DNA of 55,721 nt, taken from the NCBI GenBank assembly GCA_029564115.1, contig JAKQQP010000227.1:1-55721 (forward strand). Direction: 5' to 3'. This DNA is from Candidatus Rifleibacteriota bacterium (GTDB lineage: Bacteria; Riflebacteria; Ozemobacteria; Ozemobacterales; Ozemobacteraceae). Shown piece by piece: positions 46,459-55,639 of the stretch. Under the pieces are notes generated by a model. That model made no database searches. It saw only the letters and a list, made by a program, of their open reading frames with translations, and was not told the origin of the DNA. Position 1 is the stretch's first letter; each line of letters starts with the position of its first letter. The position numbers and the translations under genes are program-made.

Positions 46459-48819
46459 ATGCTACTAGATCAGCTTCTTAAAAATCCCCGCGAGGTAGTG
46501 CGTGTTCCCGACACATGGACAAGACGCACAGCTCTGGCTGCCATGGCCAGAGAGCCTGTTCCTGCCGACCGGGAAGTCTTTGAAGACATGGTCGACAGCG
46601 AAGACACAACCATCTCGTTGATGGCGTTTCTGGGTTTAAAGAAGCTTTTTCCCTCGTCGTTGGCAGTTAAAAGCGTCTGGCAGGAAATGTTCGGCGAATC
46701 CGTCGACCTGTTGTCGCGGCGCGCCTGCTCTGGCCCAGTTCAATTGCGAATTGCCGCTTTGAAGGCTCTGGCTTTTGCGCCGGAACACCTGAGTTTTGGC
46801 CTGGTTGAACGAGTGCTCGAATCTCTCGACGCCCCTTTGATGCATGACAGTGTTCATGCCGGCCAGTCGCCATCACTGGCGCTGGTGCAGCGTCCCCAGA
46901 ATTTTTTCCTTCCGGAGGGTTTTGCGGTTCTTCTCGCTTCTTTGCCCGGCGGGCATAATCGTGTCAATATTTTGCGCCGCGAACTGGCTTCCAATGACCC
47001 GATGCGTCTGCTGCCGGTGCTTATTGCTCTGCAGCTCAGCCCGGTGGCTGAACTTACCGACCAGGTACTGCTTCTTGCCCGTTCGGCCGAAAAACGGGTG
47101 GCACTCGAAGCGGCCAGGGCTCTGCTTGCCTGTGGCGGCAATAAAGTTTATCTGTTTATACTCTCTCTGCTAAAAGAAGCTTCTGACCCGCAGCGCAAGG
47201 CCTGGTTGCTGCCACTCGCCGCCGGCACCGGCCGCGAAGAAGTCTGGCCAATCATCATAAATTACGTAACGAGCGAAGACAGCAACCTGGCTCAGGCGGC
47301 TCTATATGCTGCTGAGAGTTTTGCGGCGCCGATAGAGGCCCGAGCCGAACTTTACCGTGATGCCATGCGCAGTGAAGACCCTGACGTCGCCTGTCTCGCC
47401 GCTCAGCTGGCCTGGAACACCGGCTCCCTGAAATCCCTGAAATTATTGGAACGTCACCTCATCAGCGATTCAAGGCATCATCGCGCCGCAGCCGCCAGCG
47501 CTCTCGGTAATGTCGCTCCCGAGACCGCCGTTCCCATTCTGGCAGGGCGTTTTGACAGCGAAAAAAGTGGTGACGTGATCAGGCAGATGATCCTGAGTTT
47601 GCGCCGGCTTTTGCCGCAGGTTCGTGGCAACGTGCGGCTGCACGATATGCTTCTGCCGTGGTTTGGGCGATTGCTCAAGTCCACAGATGCTTTTAGACGC
47701 AGTCAATGTGCCGTTCTTTGTGGGCTGGTCGGTCGTGCTGCCGAAGATCTGGTGGTTCATGCCCTCGAAAAAGAGCATCATCCGCATGTCATCGCTTCTC
47801 TGTTGAGCGCTCTCGGCAGTTGTGGCTGTAATCGTCTGCTGGTTTATTCGCGGTTTCATGATCACATCGATTCGAGAGTTCGTGCCAACATGATATCTGC
47901 GATGCTGGTTTGCGGCGGCGAAGCCGTTTCGTATTTTACCAGCGCCCTCAAAGACATGGCGCCGCGTGTTCGTGGTGCTGCCGCTAAAAATCTGTTTTTA
48001 CTCGGGCAGCTCGATATTGTTGCAACTTTGAACCGTATGCTGCTTGTGCCTGAGCCTTTGTCGGTTCTTTCGGGCTGTTACGCCCTCGGTCAGCTGCTGC
48101 GAATTCAGCCGCCGATGCTGAGTTCTGATCACCCGCTGCCGCTGGCGGTGGCCCGCAAAACCAGAATTCAGCAAAAAACCCGGCAGCATGGCCCATCTTT
48201 GCTCAATGTTCCTGAGCTGGCCGGTATTTTAAAAGAAATGGCCATTGTCGGCGGTAATCGCACCAAGCTTATCTGGCTGCTCGAAGAAAAATACCGTCGT
48301 TACCCTGTTTCTTACCCGGTCAGGCGTATGCTCGCCTCGCTGCTTGCCGTTGAGGGTGAGACAGAACGGGCGGCCAGCCTGATCGAGGTCTGTCTGACCG
48401 AAAATCCCGGTGTTCTTGCCGATGTTCTCGATGCTTACCGCCTGGCTCTGAAACTCGGCGATCTCGATCGCGCCACCGATTTTGGCGAACGTGCCAAAAG
48501 CCTTTATGCCGCCCTTCTCGCCGGTTGTATCGATCTTTGCCGGTCACTGCGCGGTTCTGGTGCCGAGCTGATGATGCAGAAACTGCATCATCTCAGCGAA
48601 CCTTCGATGAATCTTTATAATGCCATGATTCAGCTGAAGGTGCTCGAAAATGACAGCGAAACCGTTCTCGACCTGATGTCAGAACTGCTGCTGGCCCGCC
48701 CATTCAACGCTATGGTAGTCAGAAAACTCGCCGCCATGCTGCCAGAATCGTTCTCAGAACTGCGCGGCGCCCTCGAAGTCTACGCCGCCTCGCTTCCCCC
48801 CAGCCACGACCAGCTTTAA
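46459..48819 (+). CDS. HEAT-repeat protein, last gene of the MoxR operon
   Basis: This 786-residue protein lacks a signal peptide and membrane helices. It consists of helical repeats of about 30-35 residues of HEAT/armadillo type, such as RHHRAAAASALGNVAPETAVPILAGRF and VRGNVRLHDMLLPWF, in the middle 500 residues, with a TPR-like C-terminal part (AASLIEVCLTENPGVLADV). It probably acts as a cytoplasmic protein-binding scaffold. It starts nine bp after the pseudo-protease gene, with only a weak ribosome site. The converging zorD remnant begins 60 bp downstream. Confidence 0.85.
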   Translation: MLLDQLLKNPREVVRVPDTWTRRTALAAMAREPVPADREVFEDMVDSEDTTISLMAFLGLKKLFPSSLAVKSVWQEMFGESVDLLSRRACSGPVQLRIAALKALAFAPEHLSFGLVERVLESLDAPLMHDSVHAGQSPSLALVQRPQNFFLPEGFAVLLASLPGGHNRVNILRRELASNDPMRLLPVLIALQLSPVAELTDQVLLLARSAEKRVALEAARALLACGGNKVYLFILSLLKEASDPQRKAWLLPLAAGTGREEVWPIIINYVTSEDSNLAQAALYAAESFAAPIEARAELYRDAMRSEDPDVACLAAQLAWNTGSLKSLKLLERHLISDSRHHRAAAASALGNVAPETAVPILAGRFDSEKSGDVIRQMILSLRRLLPQVRGNVRLHDMLLPWFGRLLKSTDAFRRSQCAVLCGLVGRAAEDLVVHALEKEHHPHVIASLLSALGSCGCNRLLVYSRFHDHIDSRVRANMISAMLVCGGEAVSYFTSALKDMAPRVRGAAAKNLFLLGQLDIVATLNRMLLVPEPLSVLSGCYALGQLLRIQPPMLSSDHPLPLAVARKTRIQQKTRQHGPSLLNVPELAGILKEMAIVGGNRTKLIWLLEEKYRRYPVSYPVRRMLASLLAVEGETERAASLIEVCLTENPGVLADVLDAYRLALKLGDLDRATDFGERAKSLYAALLAGCIDLCRSLRGSGAELMMQKLHHLSEPSMNLYNAMIQLKVLENDSETVLDLMSELLLARPFNAMVVRKLAAMLPESFSELRGALEVYAASLPPSHDQL

Positions 48820-48878
48820 AACCCCGCGCTGTTGCGGCAATATCAAAACTAAGGCTCTTGGTTAGAAATTCAGCTAAT

Positions 48879-51179
48879 TCAAAGATTATCTATTCCAGTT
48901 ACTTTTTTAAACAGGCTTTCTGCTTCATTTTGATTAATTTCTGTTGGAGCTAGGGTTTTCTGGTTTAAAGTTCGTTTTCTTGTAAGCAATTCGTCGAGCA
49001 GACAATCAAAGCTTGAATCATTCAGATCGGGGTGAATAGCTTTGGGGATATAAACGTAAACGGTTTTTTCCTGTCCTATGCGAAAAACTCTGTCTGTGCA
49101 CTGATCTTCCACAGCAGGGTTCCACCAGCGAGTAAGATGAATGACGTGGTTTGCTGCGGTTAGAGTTAAACCGACTCCGCCTGCTTTTGGACTCAAGATC
49201 ATAATGTCAAACCCGGATTTAGACTGAAAAATGTCTACCTTTTTTTTTCTTTCTCTGCCTGGCACTTCTCCATTAATGATAAATGGCAGGTGATCCATGT
49301 GAAAATGTTGCTTGAGCAAGTCAGCGAGAACCCCTTGAATCAACCTTGTTTCGCAAAAAATAAGAGCCTTTTCATCGGCTTTTTTTATCCGGTTCAGAAT
49401 AATCAGTAATTTTGTGAGTCTGGCAGAGTCACAAAAAAAGCATTCGTCAGATGAAATTTCATTTTTTATCAGGTCTGGGTGGAGGGATACGGCTTTGATT
49501 CCTTGAAGAGCTGCCAGAATATTTCCTTTTTCGCCTTTTTGATTTTTGGCCAGTTTTATAATTTTGGAATATTCGGTCGCTTGTTTTTGCTCCATTAATT
49601 GTTCAAGATGCTCTATCTTTTTTTCGGGTAAACCTTTTAGAACATCGCTTTTCATTCTTCTAAGCATTAGTGGCGTATCTTGGTTATGTTTTGTTAATTT
49701 TATGTTTAATTCAAGGAGCTTAGCCTCATTAAGATTTTGGTCGCCTTCATATTCTTGAATAAATTGTTTTAAAGAGCCTAGATAACACGGTTTGATTGTG
49801 TCTATCAGACACCATAGTTCCAACAGTCTATTCTCTACTGGAGTTCCTGTTAATCCAATTATAAAATCTGCTTTTAAAGCTTTTGCAGCATCTGTCATTC
49901 GAGTTTTTGGGTTCTTTATTTTTTGCATTTCATCGAAAACAAGAACTGACCAGTGGACTTTTGCGAAGCTGAACTGAAAGTCACGTATACTTTCGTAGGT
50001 TGTAATTACAATATCGCTATCTCGTAATTTGCTTAAATCCAAGGTTGGAAAACCTGAGTTTGATTCTGCAGATCTGTCGGAGCTTGAATTCATTTTTAAA
50101 GCGGCAAGCCCTTGGCCTGTAGCATTATAAGTTTCTCCGAGTGAGCCTGTCTTGAGATGTTTTTTTATTTCGTCGAACCAGTTTTGAATTAAGCCTGTTG
50201 GTGCAACCACCAAAATTGGTCTTTGTGGCCACAGGCCGTTTTTGATTATTTGTCTTATCCAGCTGAGAAAAGCCAGAGTTTGAAAAGTTTTTCCAAGACC
50301 CATGTCGTCGGCAATAAGTATTCCCGGGCTGCCAGTCTGCCAATGATTCTGTAAAATTCTTATAGCGTCATTCTGGTGAGCCAAGGGCTGATGCTCCAGA
50401 TCTCTAATTTCATAGTTAGCTGCGTCACGGGTTATGCGTTCTGAATATTTGAATTCCTGATTTTCAAGATTTCTGAACACATTTAGAGCTAATCTATTTT
50501 TAACTGTTTCTGTTTCTTTTTGAGAAAGGTTTCCGGACATTTCTGCTTGTTCGCTTTTAAGCGTTTGAATGGTTTGCAGAAGATCGATAGCATTTATGTT
50601 TTGCCCATTAACCTTGTAGGTTGGCTCGCCATTATGTATTGCTTTTTGAAGGTTTTCTTCTAAATCTAGGAGCTTGTCGAGGCTGGTTGACAACTCAATG
50701 TCGCCAATTTTTAAAATAATTTCACTATCGGGGAACCAGTTGCCGGAAATATTTTTTAAAAAAGGGATAATGGGTGGCGACCAGATACCGATTTCCTTTA
50801 CTCTTTCGCTGTAACCTTCGGTTTCTTGAAAAATTTCTTCAAGCTTGTCCGTTTCAATTTTATCTGCCAGAGCTTCGTTAATGAATACTTTCGGGTTTCG
50901 CGCAAAAGCGAGCCTTTCAGCGGGTCTTTTTCTTTGAAATTCTTTGACAACATTGAGAACTTTTTGAAGATCTTTATCGATAACGCAAAAAATTCCATTT
51001 TTGAGCGAGTATATACTTCTGACGCTCTCAAACCGATTAAAAAGATCGTCAAAGTTTGTTTGTACGGCCGGTGGCAGACTATCGCAGTAACTTCGGCTAT
51101 AGCTTTCCTCATCTGAAGAGATAATTTCTTTTCCAAGTCGAAGCAGCTGGGGATTAAAACTGACACCATCCCCCCTGTG
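48879..51179 (-). pseudogene. zorD: zorD-like SNF2 helicase, 3' part cut by an insertion sequence
   Basis: The open frame runs from the IS junction to the stop at 48879, about 766 codons, although the first usable start (TTG) is only at 50693. Upstream of that TTG the frame is clearly coding: ERLAFARNPKVFINEAL and IWSPPIIPFLKNISGNW are typical of large SNF2 proteins. The helicase core has Walker A DDMGLGKT (near 50300), the DEXX box DEMQ (near 49930) and the final motif DRVFRIGQ. The next gene upstream is an EH-signature protein, which fits ZorD, the helicase-nuclease of type I Zorya defence. The three pieces add up to about 987 codons, close to full length. Confidence 0.75.
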
Positions 51180-51248
51180 TTAGGATAGTTGTCGCGTCTC
51201 CTCAGAAAAATTCCAATTAAGTTATGGGTGGCGAGAAAAGGTTCGGAA

Positions 51249-51743
51249 ATGAAGTATTCAAAAGAACGTAAGGAAGCAATTTTAAAGAAGATGTTGCCGC
51301 CAGAGAACAAGTCTCTGCAGGAGATTGCCCAAAGCGAAGGCATCGCTCTCGGCACGCTATATAACTGGCGGAGTGCAGCCAGGCAAAAAGGCCGTCTATT
51401 GCCTGACAGTGAAGCGAACCCTGAGGGTTGGAGTTCTCAGGATAAGTTTGCTGCTGTTCTGGAAACGGCTTCTATGAATGAAGCTGAGCTTGCAGAATAC
51501 TGCCGCAAACACGGTATCTATCCAGCACAGGTTCAAGCCTGGCGTTCGGCTTGTGAACAGGCCAATGACTGGGATAATGCCAGTCGTAAAAAATTGCGTG
51601 ACTCAGTTAAAGATGAACAGAAACGTGCAAAAGCACTTGAACGCGAACTGCACAGAAAAGACAAGGCACTGGCTGAAGCCGCTGCCCTGCTGGTATTAAC
51701 AAAAAAAGCCCAGGCGATCTGGGGGGAAGGCGAGGACGAATGA
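51249..51743 (+). CDS. IS3-family transposase subunit A (DNA-binding)
   Basis: This 164-residue protein has two helix-turn-helix segments, one around residues 12-40 (SLQEIAQSEGIALGTLYNW) and one around 65-95 (ELAEYCRKHGIYPAQVQAW), then a charged coiled-coil tail. GAGAAAAGG precedes the ATG at 51249. Its stop overlaps the start of subunit B as ATGA, so coupling is by reinitiation rather than the usual frameshift. Confidence 0.85.
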   Translation: MKYSKERKEAILKKMLPPENKSLQEIAQSEGIALGTLYNWRSAARQKGRLLPDSEANPEGWSSQDKFAAVLETASMNEAELAEYCRKHGIYPAQVQAWRSACEQANDWDNASRKKLRDSVKDEQKRAKALERELHRKDKALAEAAALLVLTKKAQAIWGEGEDE

Positions 51744-52807
51744 CGACTCCCTCAGATCGCCTGAAAATAGTTGAGATTATCAATGAGGCTTGCTGCTCCG
51801 GCGCACGGAGAGAAAAGGCCTGCGCTGTCCTTCATCTTAGTATCAGAACCTTGCAGAGATGGTCGAAAGATGGCGATGTTCGGTTCGATCAAAGGCCTGT
51901 TGTGAAGAGGAGTGCGCCAGTTAATAAACTTTCAGAGCAAGAACGGTCTGCAATACTTGAGACCTGTCATCAGCCTGTTTACGCAGATTTGCCTCCCAGC
52001 CAGATTGTTCCAAGACTGGCTGATGAAGGCGTTTATCTTGCATCAGAGTCGACTTTTTATTCTGTTCTTCGCGAAGCAAAGGAATTGCGCCATCGCGGTC
52101 GGGCTAAGCCACGGCAGTCACGTAAGCGCCCCACCAGTCATGTTGCCCATGGCCCTTGCGAGGTCTGGACATGGGATATAACATGGCTGCCTGCTCAGAT
52201 AAAAGGCCTGTTCTTTTATTTGTATCTGATCTTGGATCTGCATAGCCGTAAAATTGTTGGCTGGGAGATCTTTGACGCGGAAAGCAGCTCAAATGCAGCT
52301 GTTGTTGTGAAAAAGGCTGTGCTTGCTGAAAACTGCATTGGTAAGCCGCTTGTCCTGCATTCTGACAATGGCAGTCCCATGAAAGGTTCTACTTTAAAGG
52401 AAACCCTCATCAGCCTCGGCATCGAGCCATCATATAGTCGGCCGAGAGTGAGCAATGACAACCCTTATTCAGAATCAGTGTTTCGCACCTGCAAATACCG
52501 CCCGGATTTCCCATACAAAGGCTTTACTTCGCTTCAGGAAGCAAGACAATGGGTTTTATCATTCGTGCATTGGTATAACTTCGTTCACCGGCATAGCGGC
52601 ATAAAATTCGTCACTCCAAATCAGCGGCACACCGGGCAGGATGTCGCAATTCTCGCTGCTCGAAAAGATCTTTATGAAAGCGCCCGGAATCATCATCCAG
52701 AAAGATGGGCTAGAGCAACCAGAAACTGGGCAAAGATTGATGCTGTGCAGCTCAATCCAGATGTTCTTGTATGTAATTTTCGAAAATCATTGAGAAAGGT
52801 TGCATAA
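51740..52807 (+). CDS. IS3-family transposase subunit B (DDE integrase core)
   Basis: This 355-residue protein has an N-terminal HTH-like region and an rve-type integrase core. The catalytic residues are the Asp in VWTWDITWLP, the Asp in VLHSDNGSPM and the Glu in NPYSESVFRT. Length is typical and no stop or frameshift is seen, so the element could still be active. Confidence 0.92.
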   Translation: MTTPSDRLKIVEIINEACCSGARREKACAVLHLSIRTLQRWSKDGDVRFDQRPVVKRSAPVNKLSEQERSAILETCHQPVYADLPPSQIVPRLADEGVYLASESTFYSVLREAKELRHRGRAKPRQSRKRPTSHVAHGPCEVWTWDITWLPAQIKGLFFYLYLILDLHSRKIVGWEIFDAESSSNAAVVVKKAVLAENCIGKPLVLHSDNGSPMKGSTLKETLISLGIEPSYSRPRVSNDNPYSESVFRTCKYRPDFPYKGFTSLQEARQWVLSFVHWYNFVHRHSGIKFVTPNQRHTGQDVAILAARKDLYESARNHHPERWARATRNWAKIDAVQLNPDVLVCNFRKSLRKVA

Positions 52808-52832
52808 GGTGAATGCGACAACTATCTTTACA

Positions 52833-53290
52833 AACACCGCATCTGTAGAATCAACTTTTGGAATCAGAGTAAAAGCATCGGCACGTCTGATTTCAAGTCG
52901 ATGAAGATAATCGTCCTTAATTGCACTTTCGGGCAGTAGTTCCTTCAAGTTAGCCCAGATAATGAATTTTTCGTCATTGTTCATATCTTCGCAGAGGCTA
53001 TTAAATCTATCCATCTGCGTCGTCAGGGAATAAAATGGTTCTGGTAAAGTATATTCTTTTCTTCCGGCTTTCAGAATAATTCCATTTCTTTTCCACCCCG
53101 CAACAGGAGAATAGTCCGGATTGATAAAATCATATTCAAACCGAAAACCAGGGTTGGTAATTGAAGAGTTTCCTCTTACTTCAAAACTAAATGGAATTCT
53201 GTCGGGTATGCCGAGACCTCGTAATGCGTTGTTACTGAGCTGAGCGATCCATTTGCAATCAATCTCTATGCTGTAATGCCCCCCGCCGTC
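52833..53290 (-). pseudogene. zorD: zorD-like gene, middle fragment between two insertion sequences
   Basis: About 152 codons read openly between the two IS elements, with sequence such as HYSIEIDCKWIAQLSNNAL and DDYLHRLEIRRADAFTLIPKVDSTD. Continuing across IS copy A, the frame joins the 3' part (DGVSFNPQLLRLG) without shift. The open frame extends a little into both IS ends, where it would gain a false start and stop. I infer it is the N-terminal region of the same helicase gene. Confidence 0.7.
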
Positions 53291-53335
53291 AAGACATTTT
53301 TTTGAAAAATTTAAGGTGGTTCCTTTCATGATTTT

Positions 53336-54166
53336 TCAAGCGGCCTTTTTAAGGGCGTTTTCAAAGTAGATAGTTGCAGGAGTCTCATAATTGAGCACCT
53401 GGCTTGGTCTTTGATAATTATAGAGCTGCACGTAGCTGTCGATAGCCTTTCGGAGCTCATTCGGGCTGTCAAACTCGTTAATGTACACACAATCGTATTT
53501 CATGGTTCTGAAGAATCGCTCTGTTCTTGCATTATCGGTCGCCCGGCCTTTGCCGTCCATTGAGATCTTAACGGCGTGTGACTTGAGAAGGTCTATGTAA
53601 TCTGCATTTGTGAAGTGGCAACCCTGATCGCTGTTGATGATTTCAGGTTTCCTGCTGGAAAGGGCTCGCTTCAGACAGTTCATGACGAAGGTCTTTTCAA
53701 GAGTCGAAGAAAGCTCATAGTCAACGATGCACCGACTATACCAGTCGATGATCACGAACATATACATAAACCCTTTTCCCATGCGCAAATATGTAATGTC
53801 TACGCCCCAGACATGGTCTGGATGTGTAATTTCCAGTTTTCGCAGCAGATAGGGCATTTTATACTTTGCAAACAGCATTTTGCTGAGATTGGGGCCGGGG
53901 TATATTGCATAGATACCCATCTGGCGCATTAAGCGCCTGACGCGCTTTCGATTAACGACCCAGCCAGCATTTCTCAAAAGGCGGGTAATAAAACGGTAGC
54001 CGTAGGTAGGAAATTCGGTGTGTATGACATCGATTCTGTGCATCAAGACTATGTTTTCTTCAGACTCTTTATGTTCAGCCTCCTTTCGGTAGATTCCAGT
54101 TCTGTTGACGCCAACAAGATCGGCTTGTCGTGTAAGGGCAATATTGTCATTCCCCGGTTCAATCAT
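53336..54166 (-). CDS. IS3-family transposase subunit B (DDE integrase core)
   Basis: This 276-residue protein has an HTH-like start (YGYRFITRLLRNAGWVVNRKRVRRLMR) and an integrase core with Asp in VWGVDITYLR, Asp in IINSDQGCHFTN and Glu in NARTERFFRTMK, ending in the family's YNYQRPSQVLNYETP. It begins one base after the stop of subunit A. It appears intact. Confidence 0.93.
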   Translation of the reverse strand: MIEPGNDNIALTRQADLVGVNRTGIYRKEAEHKESEENIVLMHRIDVIHTEFPTYGYRFITRLLRNAGWVVNRKRVRRLMRQMGIYAIYPGPNLSKMLFAKYKMPYLLRKLEITHPDHVWGVDITYLRMGKGFMYMFVIIDWYSRCIVDYELSSTLEKTFVMNCLKRALSSRKPEIINSDQGCHFTNADYIDLLKSHAVKISMDGKGRATDNARTERFFRTMKYDCVYINEFDSPNELRKAIDSYVQLYNYQRPSQVLNYETPATIYFENALKKAA

Positions 54167-54167
54167 A

Positions 54168-54482
54168 TTAAGCCTTTCCCGTTTTGATGCCGAGTTGTGC
54201 AGATTTTTTTTTCAACCAGTCAACTTCATAGGTTAACTGGCCAACTAACTTCTCTAGCTGCTGACTTCGATCCATTTCTTCTTTCAAGGCCTTCTCTGCA
54301 TCGGTCTGCCCTCGTTTAAAAAGCTCAGGGGCACGCTCAAGGAACTCCTTGTGCCAACGACTGAGCATATTGGGGTGAACTTCAAAACGTTGAGCAATCT
54401 GGCTCAGCGTTTCTTCACCTCGCAGAAGTTCAAGAACAGCTTTCATTTTATATTCCGGAGAATGAGAATTTCGTTTATTCAT
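54168..54482 (-). CDS. IS3-family transposase subunit A (DNA-binding)
   Basis: This 104-residue protein has the common IS3 OrfA plan: YKMKAVLELLRGEETLSQIAQRF, an HTH near residues 24-45 with HPNMLSRWHKEF, then a coiled coil (RSQQLEKLVGQLTYEVDWLKKKS). It starts at the ATG at 54482 and ends one base before subunit B. Confidence 0.92.
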   Translation of the reverse strand: MNKRNSHSPEYKMKAVLELLRGEETLSQIAQRFEVHPNMLSRWHKEFLERAPELFKRGQTDAEKALKEEMDRSQQLEKLVGQLTYEVDWLKKKSAQLGIKTGKA

Positions 54483-54537
54483 AGTAGATTCATTCTACCT
54501 TATTTTTTTTCATTTTTTGTCTCATCATCGGGGAGCA

Positions 54538-54747
54538 TTATATGCTCCCATCAAATCTTTCTATTGCTTTTCCTTCTTCAAGAAGAAGAAAAATTGGTGA
54601 AAATTTGCATAATAAACCATTAGCAAGAAAAATTTTTTCGTCATTGTTCAGCAATGGCAGTAGAGGCGCATTTCCAGCTGAAAAAGCAGCTTTGAAAATG
54701 ATTTTATCGGTTTCGCTACCAGTTTCAATTTCCCATATCAGGTTCAT
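54538..54747 (-). pseudogene. zorD: possible 5' fragment of the zorD-like gene
   Basis: A 69-codon frame begins at the ATG at 54747, 11 bp after the zorC stop, with NLIWEIETGSETDKIIFKAAF. It stops at a TAA about 14 bp before the estimated IS end. Position, strand and total length make it the likely start of the helicase gene. The stop lies in a GGGAGCAT-ATA-ATGCTCCC palindrome, so some extra DNA may separate it from the IS. Confidence 0.5.
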
Positions 54748-54758
54748 GGCTTAATGCT

Positions 54759-55448
54759 TTATTTACCTTTCGCGTATTCAGAAAAAGAAATTGTAATACC
54801 CATTTCTCTTTTTAAAAAGTCGGCAATGCTGCCTTGCCAAGCGAATTTTTCAGAGCCTGAATGAATAAAATCTGCGTAACTTTCAGCTCTCAGACTTGTT
54901 GATAAATAGTCCAGCTGAAAAAACTTTGGGGCATGATTGGAGTTGGATTGCCAAAATCTACATTTCCCTTGATGACTCCATTCAGCGACAACAAATCCGC
55001 CAATTTCCATTAACAGAGCGGACTGATCACTGCTTGCACCATTAAGGCTTCCATAGCTCCGGGCTCTGGATGGTAGATTCGATGCCATATTTCTGGCTTT
55101 TGTGCCCAGTATTACCCATGCGCGTTTAATCACTTTTCTGTTTAAAACTGCTTGCCAGAAATCTTTTCTGTACTGCCACTGATCGCCAGCCGTAATATCT
55201 AGAACGTTGAAAAAATCTTCGAGAGTTTCTTCTGTCAGCCATGACATGATAATAGAATGGGCTTGCGGCCAAACTCTGTTCCATACATCTGTTCGTAAGT
55301 GTGGGTGTCCAAAAATATTGATCAAAAAAGTTGAGATTAACTCTTTCATGTGTGTGTCTGGTGTTCGGTTCACAAAAGGTATCAACAGATTTTCGATTGT
55401 GTCGACTCGAAGAGAATTAAATCTCAGGCTTTCAGTTCCGGAACTCAT
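54759..55448 (-). pseudogene. zorC: zorC-like EH-signature protein, 5'-truncated
   Basis: This 229-codon stretch matches the EH_signature type: DVWNRVWPQAHSIIMSW, FWQAVLNRKVIKRAWVILG, then IGGFVVAEWSHQGKCRFW (with the Glu) and YADFIHSGSEKFAWQGS (with the His). EH_signature is the domain of ZorC, a DNA-binding component of type I Zorya. ZorC proteins are longer (about 500 residues or more). The frame stays open and protein-like upstream to about 55590 (IWFKQGLDKSKFLEETFSALLFKI) with no start codon, so the 5' half has been lost. It is 11 bp before the zorD start. Confidence 0.65.
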
Positions 55449-55603
55449 AAAGTTAAGAAGCTGTTCTAATCTTTCTGATGAGAGGCTGTTTCGTTCAAGA
55501 AGCTGCCGAATTTTAAAAAGAAGAGCTGAAAAGGTTTCTTCCAGAAATTTAGATTTATCGAGGCCCTGTTTAAACCATATACAGGAGTTTACTGGTTGAC
55601 GGT

Positions 55604-55631
55604 ATAAAAGCAGGGAGCTTTTAGCTCCCTG
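55604..55631 (-). terminator. rho-independent terminator
   Basis: CAGGGAGCT (55611-55619) and AGCTCCCTG (55623-55631) are perfect arms around a three-base loop. On the minus strand the stem is followed by CTTTTAT. It ends the partial gene at the right edge and lies within the region where zorC should have its 5' half. Confidence 0.75.
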
Positions 55632-55639
55632 TCTGTGTT

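Larger units (their letters stand above)
51178..52832 (+). mobile_element. IS3-family insertion sequence, copy A (about 1655 bp)
   Basis: Ends are marked by imperfect inverted repeats, TGTTAGGATAGTTGTCGC (51178-51195) and GCGACAACTATCTTTACA (52815-52832), 15 of 18 matching. The element holds two overlapping transposase genes and lies within the zorD-like gene, in the opposite orientation. I find no convincing target-site duplication, but joining the flanks at these ends keeps the zorD frame open. Confidence 0.85.
53291..54523 (-). mobile_element. IS3-family insertion sequence, copy B (about 1233 bp)
   Basis: A second, different IS3-family element. Its ends share an imperfect inverted repeat of the form AGACA-N7-GAAAAA-N2/3-TAAGGT, near 53292-53318 and 54497-54522. 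The exact ends are uncertain by a few bases and no target duplication is clear. It lies near the 5' end of the zorD-like gene, in the same orientation as that gene. Confidence 0.8.

Noticed and set aside
28705..48819. The MoxR operon as a methanol-dehydrogenase or chelatase cluster
   Set aside because: No dehydrogenase, chelatase or cofactor genes are present; MoxR here pairs with DUF58 and BatA-type proteins.
50798..51355. A 185-codon minus-strand frame running from IS copy A into the helicase gene
   Set aside because: A different minus frame of the same DNA gives typical SNF2 N-terminal sequence that continues into the helicase domain, so this frame is a shadow.
51160..52840. ACACC as a target-site duplication around IS copy A
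   Set aside because: ACACC occurs near both junctions, but using it would put the two zorD pieces in different frames and would not fit the TGT/ACA ends of the inverted repeats.
52787..53329. A separate 180-residue gene between the two IS elements
   Set aside because: Its start and stop both lie inside IS ends; the sequence between them continues in frame with the helicase pieces, so it is treated as a gene fragment.
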